Below the pieces are notes generated by a model, which was given only the letters and a program-made list of their open reading frames with translations, was not told the DNA's origin and searched no databases. This document shows, one piece after another, positions 8,070-17,600 of a stretch of 53,707 nucleotides of DNA. The stretch comes from Methanolacinia paynteri (GTDB lineage Archaea > Halobacteriota > Methanomicrobia > Methanomicrobiales > Methanomicrobiaceae), in assembly GCF_000784355.1 (NCBI RefSeq), contig NZ_KN360943.1, forward strand, positions 93,654 to 147,360, in the 5' to 3' direction. Position numbers and translations under genes: made by a program. Within the stretch, counting starts at the first letter, position 1, and each line of letters begins with the position of its first letter.

Positions 8070-10135
8070 TGTTTACCTTGAACTACGAATTCCAAGCCGG
8101 TGGACCTATTTATGAATGTAGTTTCCCTTTAGAAAAAGATAAAGAAAATAATATTTTTTTTGTCCGCGGGAAAAATGATCAAGGTAAAACAACATCATTG
8201 GATCTTATCGCAATTGGTCTATATGCAACACAGAATCTTAAAAGTAATGAAGAAATTATTTCTGATGCGCTTAAATCAAAAATTGATTTTCTCACATCAA
8301 ATGATATTGATAAACTAAAATTCAATTTTGTTATGGAAAGCATTGATAATAAGATTCTAATAAAATCCAATTATGATAAAGGTGATTTAACTACCGAATT
8401 CAATGGCCTGCCTGTTGCCTCTGAAGAAATGCATAAAAATATTCAGGTACTCTATGATGTTCCAGATAATCCAATTGTAAAATTACAATCATCCATTTAT
8501 TTAATAAAAGACAATATTTCGAGATACTTAATATATTTAAATAAATATTCTAATGAGATAGAAAATAACATTCAACATATCTATGAATTTGAACGGAAAG
8601 AAGAACAACTAAAAAAATATAAAAAAGAGTTATCTGAAAAAGAGGAACAATTAAAAATCCAGGAACAGATCAAGGAAGAAAAAAATAGTGAATTGACTGA
8701 ATTAGAAAATATAAAGAAAATATTTGATATTAATGACATTTTAACTGAATTTAATGGGTTGGAAGAACAAAATCGTGTATTAAAAGAAAAAAAGACCGAA
8801 TTAAAAAGACAAGGAATTGACGGAGGTACTCAAAAATATAAAAAAGCAGTACAGGATTTTAATGAAAAAAGGGATAATATAAAAAAAATTCTTGCTCAGA
8901 TAATACAGTATGATCCTTTATTAATCGGAGATTCATTAAAGGATCTCAAAAAAATTCGTACAACTCTATTAGGTCTATCTACACCAATTGACATAACTTC
9001 TAAAAATATTCAAAAATGGGAAGAAAAAATTGATGAATCTATTTTCAATTTAGAGAGCAACCCCATAAATAATCAAAATTCAGAAGATGAAGAAAAATAT
9101 GAATTAATTGAGGGTTTAATGTCCATTTTAAAACCTCATTTAACTGTAAAAATGAAAATACCCGGTACAGATCAACTTATATTTGATTTTTATAGAGAAT
9201 TAGAAAAAATAAAAAAAGAAATTCATCCTATGATCGAAGGAAAAAAGAATTTGTCATCTTTATTATTGAAAACAAGGGAATTAAAAGTCCAAATAAATGA
9301 TTTATTAATAAAACGTATAAATATCCCAGAAGTTGATGACAAGCAAGTACTGGAATATAGAGATATTGATAAAGAAATTAAGGAAATTGAAAAAAGACAA
9401 AATGAATTAAATTTAGAATTAGAGAAAAATGAAGATATTGTCACTGACATCATTGAAGGAAATTGTGACAAAATATTACAAAATAAAAGTAAATTAGACG
9501 ATTATAATATATTAAATGGTGAACATGATGAAGCCGTTACGGCAATACAAAGTTTAAATGGTAATATTATAAATTTAAAAGGTAGAATTGAGGGGTACGG
9601 GGAATTAACTGAACCAAATAAATATGACATAAATTGGTTAAATAATGAATATAATATTTGTTCAAATCTTATAAAAAAATTGAATGAATGGAAAAGAAAC
9701 CTTGAAAATGTTAATTTTCGAAAATCTGATCTTGGAATAGCTCCAAATCACTCTGAAGAATTTTTTGATGCCTTATCAGAATATTTTGCAGATATTTTGA
9801 AGGTTGTTTACTTTGAAAAAAAATCCTGGGATGTAAAAAAAGTAGACTTATTAAATAACCAATATATTGTTGAAAATAGAGCTCCAATTAAGTTTCCACA
9901 AATAGGTACTGGTCATACCGCATTAAACTCAATTCGTTCGAGTATTAATCAAAAATTTGGCGGAAAAAAGAAGGTTATATTAATTGACGATATTTCTCAG
10001 ATGGATGAAGATAATATTCAGACATTAGTAGGTGACATAAAGAAACAAATCATTTCCGGAGAAACGTTATTTGCTCTAATAACAATTGCGGATAATACTG
10101 TTTCTGAAATAAAATGGGAGCCAGTAGCAATTTAG
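8069..10135 (+). CDS. Compact Rad50/SbcC/SMC-like coiled-coil ATPase
   Basis: A 688-residue protein. The N-terminal head has GKNDQGKT (Walker A, residues 34-41), followed by long Lys/Glu-rich coiled coils at about 165-250 and 370-480. The C-terminal head carries a degenerate ABC signature (IGTGHTALNS) and Walker B VILIDDISQMD. It differs from true Rad50/SMC proteins in three ways: it is short, no CxxC zinc hook is visible, and the usual Walker B Glu is an Asp. By family it should dimerise through ATP and clamp or loop DNA. Its place after NurA, HerA and a 45-residue gene suggests it senses or delivers DNA to the NurA-HerA machine. No Mre11 gene is nearby. Confidence 0.75.
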   Translation: MFTLNYEFQAGGPIYECSFPLEKDKENNIFFVRGKNDQGKTTSLDLIAIGLYATQNLKSNEEIISDALKSKIDFLTSNDIDKLKFNFVMESIDNKILIKSNYDKGDLTTEFNGLPVASEEMHKNIQVLYDVPDNPIVKLQSSIYLIKDNISRYLIYLNKYSNEIENNIQHIYEFERKEEQLKKYKKELSEKEEQLKIQEQIKEEKNSELTELENIKKIFDINDILTEFNGLEEQNRVLKEKKTELKRQGIDGGTQKYKKAVQDFNEKRDNIKKILAQIIQYDPLLIGDSLKDLKKIRTTLLGLSTPIDITSKNIQKWEEKIDESIFNLESNPINNQNSEDEEKYELIEGLMSILKPHLTVKMKIPGTDQLIFDFYRELEKIKKEIHPMIEGKKNLSSLLLKTRELKVQINDLLIKRINIPEVDDKQVLEYRDIDKEIKEIEKRQNELNLELEKNEDIVTDIIEGNCDKILQNKSKLDDYNILNGEHDEAVTAIQSLNGNIINLKGRIEGYGELTEPNKYDINWLNNEYNICSNLIKKLNEWKRNLENVNFRKSDLGIAPNHSEEFFDALSEYFADILKVVYFEKKSWDVKKVDLLNNQYIVENRAPIKFPQIGTGHTALNSIRSSINQKFGGKKKVILIDDISQMDEDNIQTLVGDIKKQIISGETLFALITIADNTVSEIKWEPVAI

Positions 10136-10146
10136 AGGGTCACAAA

Positions 10147-11025
10147 ATGGAATTTTTTAAAATAGAAGCTAAGCAAAAAGAGTTTTTGTTAGACAGAATA
10201 AAAGATTCAAATACTGGAAAAAATTCTTTTGTCATTTTGGATCAACAGAATAAGAAAAAGCAGGGTTTTTATCTCTCTACAAAATTTTTTGAAAAAGATT
10301 GGACCTTTTCTAAAGATTCGCTGAATAATCTGTTAAAGTATAATATTATTTATTTTGTTGAAAAAGATGGATTCTATATTTTAACATATAAAGGGGTAGC
10401 TGTGATAGAATATGATATTGAATTGACAAATGAAATTGATATCTATTTAAATGATCTAAATAAGGTTTTCTTCGATAAGCAAATCAAAGAAAAGGATAAA
10501 CCACTAAAAGAGAAAGAAAAAGCAATATTATTAACTACAATTGGATTATTAGCCTTTTCATCAGATTATTCATTCGTTGCAAATGAAGAAAATAAATATG
10601 AAGCAAAAGAATCGACTTCTTATGCGATCGATTTTTTAGAGACAATTTATCCGAAATATAAGGATAAATTCGACAAAATGTGGGACGGTTCTGTTAAAGG
10701 AGAAGATGAAATCCTTCAAAATTTTAGACGATTAGATGAAATTCCAAAAAAAACAGGTAATTTATTCAAAGCTTCAAATAGAGAAAAGCATGGACTGTAT
10801 CTTGATCTCCTGGATGAGGATTTTGTAATAAATAAAGATAAAACACTATATGTTCTTCGTAGGGTTCTAGGAAGAAAAAAATTATCTCCTGAAGAGAAAG
10901 ATGAACTGATAGATGCAATCTCAAAAATAGGGCAGAATTCTTATTCACTAATTAAATCTAAAGTAAATATAAATAGAATCAAGCTGAAGATGGAGTTAAA
11001 AGATATTATTTTAGACGAGTTCTAA
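10147..11025 (+). CDS. Unknown protein closing the NurA-HerA-SMC operon
   Basis: About 292 residues from the ATG at 10147, which follows a GAGGGTCAC ribosome site; an in-frame ATG at 10114 inside the previous gene is less likely. The N-terminal 90 residues alternate short helices and strands (LSTKFFEKDWTFSKDSLNNL..., then DGFYILTYKGVAVIEYDIE), compatible with a winged helix. The rest is helical, with a charged linker around residues 105-125. No catalytic motif was recognised. It is separated by only 11 bases from the SMC-like gene and is equally AT-rich, so it is part of the operon. It could be a kleisin- or MksE-like partner, a regulator or the effector; none of these is shown by sequence. 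Confidence 0.6.
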   Translation: MEFFKIEAKQKEFLLDRIKDSNTGKNSFVILDQQNKKKQGFYLSTKFFEKDWTFSKDSLNNLLKYNIIYFVEKDGFYILTYKGVAVIEYDIELTNEIDIYLNDLNKVFFDKQIKEKDKPLKEKEKAILLTTIGLLAFSSDYSFVANEENKYEAKESTSYAIDFLETIYPKYKDKFDKMWDGSVKGEDEILQNFRRLDEIPKKTGNLFKASNREKHGLYLDLLDEDFVINKDKTLYVLRRVLGRKKLSPEEKDELIDAISKIGQNSYSLIKSKVNINRIKLKMELKDIILDEF

Positions 11026-11208
11026 TATCTAATCAAGATCAAATCTCCCTCAATTTTTCCTTCGGTTTCATGCTTCTCAGAATAATAACCCTTATCAATT
11101 TTCACTTACGAATTCACTTCTAAAAGAGACTATATTAGGAAACAATATACCTAAAAAATGATAAGAGGAACCCGTAAGAAATAAGTATTAATTTTGGGTT
11201 GAAAAGTT

Positions 11209-12330
11209 TCACAAAACCTTCAAGATCTCCCCGGCTTCATAATCCAAGGAAATCTCTCTGGTCTGTCCCCTCACCTGGAGCGATTTCATAGAAATAATTT
11301 CCATCGACTCCAGCTTATTCAGCCGTTTGTGAAAGTTGGCATAACCCATTGAAAGCTGTTTATTTACAATCTCATAGAGGGCCCCGGAGGTCGGCGACTC
11401 TTCACTATCCCGGACCTCTTCAGCCAGGACCGCCAGAAATTTCTTCTCGTCCGGAGACAGGCCGCCGATTGCATCCCTTAACCGGATATCCTTCGCAGAG
11501 ACCGATGTCGATACATCCTCTGCCAGGACTTCTTTCCTTGCCGCCTTCTCAGCATTTGCAACTGATTCTTTTATTATCGCAAGGCCGACACGGAGATCCC
11601 CCGCTGTAACCGTTCTTTGAGTAATAAGATCCAGGACCTCACCTGACATCGCCCCCGGATAAAGACCGCAGCGTACTCTCCGGGAAAGGATCTCGCGGAC
11701 CTCTTCATATCCATAAGTGGGGAAGTAAATATCAACGGGCCTGAAGACCGACCAGACGGCAGAATCGACTTTGGTCATAAGGTCGATCTCCATGTTGCTC
11801 ACCGCCGCAATCACCCCGAGTCTTGCACCGGGGAATTCTTCGTAAAGACGGAGCAGTACATAGAGGATATCATTCAGCCGGTTCTCGTACATCAGGTAAT
11901 TCATATCGTCGAGACATACGACTGCAACCGTCCGCGACTCCGAAAGGTAATTTCCTATCTCATTGTAGATCTTCCGGAACGCAATCCCGGTGGTCGGCGG
12001 ATAGTGCCCGAAGATCCGGTTGAATATTGAACCGAAGATCGAAACCCGTGTCCGGTCGTTCTTGCAATTGATATATACAGGCAGGACCCGTTTTGTCGTC
12101 TGCTCGATCTCGGAGAAGAGCACCCGGACCGAGGTCGTCTTCCCCGTTCCGGGAAGGCCCCGGAGAACTGAGTTGAACGGACGGCCCCCGCTCATCGCCG
12201 GCCGGATGGCATAAGCCAGTTCGCTGAGCTGCGTATCTCTGAAATTAAACTGCTCCGGTACGTGATCTATCTCAAAAATATCGGGGGTCCTGAAGAGAGT
12301 CTGATCCCCCATTAGCAAGTTTCTCTTCAT
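11209..12330 (-). CDS. Orc1/Cdc6-family replication initiator
   Basis: A 373-residue AAA+ protein. Walker A is GLPGTGKT at 58-65 and Walker B is VAVVCLDDM near 136-143, with Asp at the second acidic place instead of the common Glu. A sensor-1 strand IAAVSNME follows, and the C-terminal 85 residues form a winged helix (FHKRLNKLESMEIISMKS). Chromosomal Orc1/Cdc6 proteins bind ORB repeats and load MCM; mobile elements often carry diverged copies for their own replication. It is inside the element, convergent with the unknown protein gene, and its upstream region (12331-12693) contains several perfect inverted repeats. Alternative: a regulator rather than an initiator. The start at 12330 is used; ATG at 12312 is a possible alternative. 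Confidence 0.8.
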   Translation of the reverse strand: MKRNLLMGDQTLFRTPDIFEIDHVPEQFNFRDTQLSELAYAIRPAMSGGRPFNSVLRGLPGTGKTTSVRVLFSEIEQTTKRVLPVYINCKNDRTRVSIFGSIFNRIFGHYPPTTGIAFRKIYNEIGNYLSESRTVAVVCLDDMNYLMYENRLNDILYVLLRLYEEFPGARLGVIAAVSNMEIDLMTKVDSAVWSVFRPVDIYFPTYGYEEVREILSRRVRCGLYPGAMSGEVLDLITQRTVTAGDLRVGLAIIKESVANAEKAARKEVLAEDVSTSVSAKDIRLRDAIGGLSPDEKKFLAVLAEEVRDSEESPTSGALYEIVNKQLSMGYANFHKRLNKLESMEIISMKSLQVRGQTREISLDYEAGEILKVL

Positions 12331-12693
12331 TCTTATGAAATTTTATGAAATGATATAAGCGCAGATTCCGGGTGGCGTGAAAGTGGAAAATATTAAATCG
12401 TTCACTTTCACCCCTTCCGCTCCCCGGTTAAATATCCATCCACATAATCTATGATCGTCCCCGGTCGGGAAAATTGGTCATTTCTCACAACTCCGAACTG
12501 TTGAGTCAACGGGTCTTCACAATATGCCGTACCGACTTGTTTCTTTGAATGCAGTCAATAATCCGGCCGGGACACCTTACCCCCAATCTAAAGAGATCAC
12601 CAAAAATCCATTTAACAGAAAATTCCTACAGAATTTTCTTCAATAGTGCCTGAAACATTCGTTTCACGCCCAATTTTTTAAGGAGCCTTAACA
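12331..12693. other. Intergenic region upstream of orc1/cdc6 with three perfect inverted repeats; origin candidate
   Basis: No gene is seen in these 363 bases. Next to orc1 is a nine-base perfect inverted repeat, GTGAAAGTG (12377-12385) and CACTTTCAC (12403-12411), enclosing 17 mostly AT bases. Further on are AGAAAATTC/GAATTTTCT around CTACA (12617-12639) and TGAAAC/GTTTCA around ATTC (12651-12666). Tandem TATGAAAT-like words lie at 12334-12350. Origins in archaea commonly sit beside orc1/cdc6, so this is a candidate replication origin or autoregulatory region. It also holds the promoters of the two flanking divergent genes. Confidence 0.4.
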
Positions 12694-13011
12694 ATGACAA
12701 TTACAGAACTACTCGCAGCCATCGACCCCCTTCAGACCATCGCCGTAATCCTGGGAATATCAGGGGCCGCCCTTGTAGCAGGGAAGAAGGCCGCATCAAG
12801 ACTTTCCGGATTCTCATGCTGGATTATTGCAAACCTGATATGGTTCTTCGAAGGCGTCTACTCATCGAACTATTACCTGGCGGCGATGTTCGGGTTCTAC
12901 TGGATAACAGCCGTTGCAGGGTTTTGGAACTCGTTAAAATTAAAGGAGAAAACTGTTAAGAAGAGCCATTCGGCAAGTGTGCCGCTTCCGTTTAAATCAC
13001 AGGACCAGTGA
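12694..13011 (+). CDS. Small membrane protein (provirus-like cassette)
   Basis: A 105-residue protein starting after AAGGAGCC at a good distance. Three hydrophobic segments are visible (about 13-32, 38-55 and 60-80), with GAALVAGKKAASRLSGFSCWIIANLIWF spanning the first two. The pattern recalls PnuC- or YgjV-like small membrane proteins of phages and plasmids, but no substrate residues can be assigned. The hydrophilic tail (KEKTVKKS...) is probably cytoplasmic. It is the first of three small genes between the initiator and an empty intergenic region, all of a type seen in archaeal proviruses. Confidence 0.55.
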   Translation: MTITELLAAIDPLQTIAVILGISGAALVAGKKAASRLSGFSCWIIANLIWFFEGVYSSNYYLAAMFGFYWITAVAGFWNSLKLKEKTVKKSHSASVPLPFKSQDQ

Positions 13012-13078
13012 ATTAAAACCCACCAAAAAACCCCATGAAATTGCTCCGTAATTTCAAAGAGTTCGCCAATGACGTCCG

Positions 13079-13309
13079 TCATTGCAGAAACCTCATCAGT
13101 ACAGCAACAAGACCGCCCGCACCGGCCCCGACCCCGGCGGAGATCTGCCTCTCGCGGCCCGCCGACTCCGACTTGAAACCTTCGAGATCCCGGATGCGGT
13201 TCTCGTGGTCCCCGATGGACTCCTTCATCTCCTCAAGCGTCCTGCAGATCCACTTCACGTCCCGGTTCGTCTCGACGATCATGTCCCTGTTACTCTTCTC
13301 TTCTTTCAT
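13079..13309 (-). CDS. XhlA-like coiled-coil/membrane small protein
   Basis: About 76 residues from the ATG at 13309; upstream in-frame sequence to 13372 looks unstructured. The first 50 residues are a charged helix with heptad spacing (IVETNRDVKWICRTLEEMKESIGDHENRIRDLE split by a short turn). A Gly/Ala/Val-rich membrane helix (GVGAGAGGLVAVLM) follows at the C-terminus. This layout, a short coiled coil then one membrane helix, is that of phage XhlA/hemolysin and holin accessory proteins. It is convergent with the preceding membrane protein gene. The function is inferred only from architecture. Confidence 0.5.
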   Translation of the reverse strand: MKEEKSNRDMIVETNRDVKWICRTLEEMKESIGDHENRIRDLEGFKSESAGRERQISAGVGAGAGGLVAVLMRFLQ

Positions 13310-13465
13310 TGTGCGTTCGTTTACTCCTGCGGATAAATTCGGCAGAAACAGGGATAAATCGAACTGTATCAACTACCTGATACAGTCACGCTAATTACCC
13401 AAAAGATCGAGTAATTAAATGCCTGTTCCAGTACCCGGGGAAAAGGCAGGCAGGAGAAAAAACGA

Positions 13466-13969
13466 ATGGCAGATTTCATCGAAACTACCAACACCAAGTC
13501 GGCCACTCGTGAGCTTGCAGCCTCCATCGCAGACGTTGCAACTTTCCAGAGTATCATCCAGTCGGTGATCAATGACAACCCCTTCGGCTGCACCGCGTAC
13601 ACTCAGAGCGGTGTGTCGCATGACGGGGTAGAGGTCAACCGTGAGAGTTATACTGCGAAGATCGTCTTCGAGGACAATGCGGCAGAAAAGGTCGGAACTC
13701 TTTCCGTCAAGTGTCCCACTGTTTCTTCAATGAACAGTGCTGCCGGCGCAATCGTCGCAGACGCCGATCTTGCCGTTGCCGTTGGCGGTGATCCCGTCCG
13801 CGATGCAGACAGCGATACTTATTCCTGCCAGCTCAAGTGCCATGACGCAAACAGCGAAACCTACTATGTCACCTTCAGTCGTGACAAGGTCAGGATCAGT
13901 TCTTACGAGGACGACTCCATCCTGACCGTTGTCGAGACTTGGGCCGACACTGTGTCCGCTCTTGCCTGA
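13466..13969 (+). CDS. Beta-rich protein of unknown function, provirus-like
   Basis: 167 residues, starting at an ATG preceded by a strong GGCAGGAG site. No signal peptide or membrane helix is seen. The N-terminus is helical (TRELAASIADVATFQSIIQSV), followed by a beta-rich body with regular alternation (ESYTAKIVFED, GTLSVKCPTV, TYSCQLKCHD, TYYVTFSRDKVRISSY). Composition and context (beside membrane/holin-like small genes in an integrated element) suggest a virion or other element-specific protein. No family was recognised. It has its own promoter space and is followed by a 640-base region without genes. Confidence 0.5.
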   Translation: MADFIETTNTKSATRELAASIADVATFQSIIQSVINDNPFGCTAYTQSGVSHDGVEVNRESYTAKIVFEDNAAEKVGTLSVKCPTVSSMNSAAGAIVADADLAVAVGGDPVRDADSDTYSCQLKCHDANSETYYVTFSRDKVRISSYEDDSILTVVETWADTVSALA

Positions 13970-14609
13970 ACAGAATTTCGAACACCGGGGAGGGAGACTC
14001 TTTTCGACCCCCTTTCCGGGGAAAATAAGCTTATTTTGGGCTCCTTTCGGGCTTTTTTGAGATCGGATTATACCTTGTTGGAGTTTAGTTTCATAAAAGG
14101 GCATTATTTGGGCAATTTTTAGGATTAACGCTTATTTTATTGATTTTCATATGAGGGCGGAGAGGGCCTCTAATTTTCCAGACGATGTTTACCCCTTCGG
14201 AGCCTGAGATCGTCCATTCTGAGGCTTCTGTGTGGGTCCGAAAAATGGCGATTTGGGCGTTTTTTTAGGACAGGCGTTATTTCTAAGATTCGCATAGCAG
14301 AAAGATGATTTTTTTTGTTTCTTGAAAAAATTGAAAATATTAATCAAATATGGCAGATCATACGGAGGATTATGAGAACTAAATGAGAGGATTTATTCGA
14401 TGGTTGCCGTGTTTTTCAAGAGGAGATTGGATTCTAAGTCTTCGGCATTTCCGAGCTCCTCAAACATCCTGTCAAAAATTGGCAGTTTTTTGGGGGGATG
14501 AGATTTGATGAAAAAAGAGTGGTAAGATGAGTACGTCCAGACGGAATCAGGGGTAATTGGACGCACTCAAAGTATTAATAGTTGTTATACAACAGTTATT
14601 AATTAATAG
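13970..14609. other. Gene-free region with palindrome and imperfect direct repeats
   Basis: No credible gene is seen. Just after the preceding stop is a 16-base perfect palindrome, AAAATAAGCTTATTTT (14022-14037), next to a T-run at about 14053-14058, which may end the upstream transcript. Two imperfect direct repeats of about 42 bases follow, at 14108-14150 and 14253-14295; both read TTGGGC...TTTTTAGGA...CG...TTATTT...GATT..CAT. Near the next gene GTTGT-TAT-ACAAC (14581-14593) is a short dyad in its promoter. The function is unknown. Confidence 0.4.
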
Positions 14610-17600
14610 ATGAAAAATGCGTGTTTATTAATAAATAGAGATAAGATTAACCAATTTAAAATTTGTATTTTTATGGCCTTACTTTTTATTATAGTCGCTA
14701 TTATTTTATATATACTTAACATTTCTGCTCATTCAGATTTTAGTTATTTACACCCTTTATTAGTTGCAGTAATTGGAATTCAAATAGTTGTTATCTCTCT
14801 AATTTTATCATCATTAATTATAATATCTCAGTTAATAGGGAGATATCAGACTCCTAATGCGACAGATTCAGTGATAAATGATAATGATATTAGGATGCCT
14901 ATATTTGTTTATGGTTTATGTATTGTAATAGAAATTTTAACTCTTATTTTTATAGATGTTTTAAATAGTGGAGATCACGATTATCCATTATGTTTAGATA
15001 TTTTATATGCTTTGATTATAATAATAACCTTCTATGTATTCTGGAGTTTTCATAAATTAATAAGACATATAATTAAATACACAAATGTTAAAAATACTCT
15101 TAATAGATTAACCTCTAATCTTAATGAAACTATAATCTCAAAAAATAAGGATGATAAGGATAATGATTTTTATATTCAACAGATATTGGATATTTTATCA
15201 AAATCAATATTAAATCATGAAAGTTCAACTTTTTTTCATGGTTTAAACCAACTGCAAAAAGAACTATTTAAACCGTTCTGCCAATACAAAGATCCAAATG
15301 CCAATGAAGATAATAAGTCTAAAAGAGTTTCAAATAATATTACTACTGCTGAATTAGAAAATTTAGAGAAAGATAATCTTTATAGTTTTTTCAATCTTCT
15401 TTTCCAAAATAGTAAAAAAGAATTGTCTAATGAAAGAGATCCAACATTAGATCTCGCTCCAATACAAAGAGAAGAAATTAACTCACTATTTATCTTTGTT
15501 TTAAATGATTGCTGTTCGATGTCTGTAGAGAGTAAATATGAACGCGGTTTCATCATTATAATAGAAATATTAACAATTCATGTTCAAGCAATAATTAATT
15601 TAGAAAAAAAATTGGAACCAAATGACCAAAAAGATAATGGCTCCTCTCAAAAATTAAGTAATATAATATATAGAGATTCTTTAATCTTTTTAGATTTAGC
15701 TTATAGAAATGCTTATTCTAAAAAATTAGAAACGGCATTAGTTGCTATAGGATGGGGGTTTTTTTATCTATTTTATCAATTCATTGATAATGGCATAGAG
15801 AATTCTGATAACATCCTTCCAAAACTTAATTATTACTTAGATAGTTGGGATCAAGAAAAATTCTATTCAATATACCCACAATATTCATTTATCCTCACAT
15901 ATATCTGTATTTCATTATATGAAAGATCTACAGGTATTTCAGGAAATAAGCAACTAGATGATAATTTTTCACAGCAATTAGAAGAAGTAATGATTACACT
16001 GAAACGTTTAAAAGAAAGAACAATGGAACATGGAGGTAATATAGAAAATGATTTATATATTGTAGATTTCTGCATTGAAATAATTAAAACAATTAATGAT
16101 CCAGATTCAAAAATCGATTATAATTTCAATAAAAAGTTTATTTTGATGTTAGGTGAAATATTACGGTTTATTCGAATAAATTTAGGTACTGAGTATCTTT
16201 CCTACGCAAATTTACTTACATACCAAGCAAATTATTGTTTTATCAATGGGGACTATCTTACTGCTGAAGGCCAATTAATCCGTGCAAAGGAGATTCTATT
16301 AAAGAAATACGGTGAAAATATTAATTATGCAGCCTCAGTAGGCCATTTAGCACGGTTATATACCGACTGGGGAAGAATAAAATTAGCAAAAGAAAATTGT
16401 AAAATTGCTACTACCATTCATTATAAAGAATATGGTCAATGCCATAAAGCCATTGCGGCTATTCTTTCATCTTATGTATCCATATTTCGACTGGATTTTA
16501 ATAATGATTTAGCACTAAAAATTATGGATACAGCTTTGAAAATTCGAGAATATGCTTTTAATGGTAGAAATAATCATTTGTACGCGGCTGGTTGTCTGTA
16601 CGCTTCATTTTTAAATATTGAATTGGGAAATTTCAAATTAGCATTTCAATATGTCAATGAAGGAAGTGAAATTAGATACGAAATATGTTCTTCTTCGTTA
16701 TCGACAATACGTTCGATGCTAAGAGCCATGCATTTAAAAAAATATGGTGAAAATTTAAAAAAAATTCCAGCCTTAAAGTTAAAGGGTGATACTCTTAGTG
16801 AAATAAAGAAAATCGACGTTGAAATTAAACTTAGAAAAAAATTATACTTTGGAAAAAAATTTCCTTCTTTATCGATAATATGTTCGATGCTAAAAGCTAT
16901 ACATTTAAACGAATATGGTGAATATTTAAAAAAACATCCAGACTCAAAGTCAAAGGATGAAATTTTTGAAGAAATAAAGAAAATCGACGCTAAAATTAGT
17001 TTTGATTATAGTTCCTGTTTTAATTCTGCTTTAAATTGTTGTGATAAAGAGCTAAATTCTTTCGAAAAATCCAGTTCACGTGAAAATTTGGATTATTTAT
17101 CGATTTTATTAATAAAGACAAAAATATTATACAATTTAGAAGATTTCGATGAAGCTGAAAAATTGTGTTCTGATGCAATAAAGATTAAACCCGAGGGATT
17201 GAACGAGTATCATCCTAGTTATATTCTTCCCCTACAAAACTTAACAAGAATCTGTTATGCCTGTAAAAAATTTGAAACTGGATTGATAAATATTATTGAA
17301 GCTTTTCAACTCGCTAAAAAATTTTACAAAGAAGATAGTATTTATTATATCGCCAGTTTATTGAATCTGGCTAATGCTCTTTATATCTATGGATTATATT
17401 CAAAAAACAATGGTTTAGATCCAAAAGAGGGTCCTTTAGGAGAGGCAAAAGAAAAATATATAGAAATTCTTGACCTTTCGTTCAAATATGGGCCAGTTAA
17501 TGGATTACATTGCCTTTATATGGGGACCGTTTTAAACTTAAGCAGATTGTATTTAGATTTCGGTGACCGCATTAAAGGATTGGAGCTGTATAATAATAAA

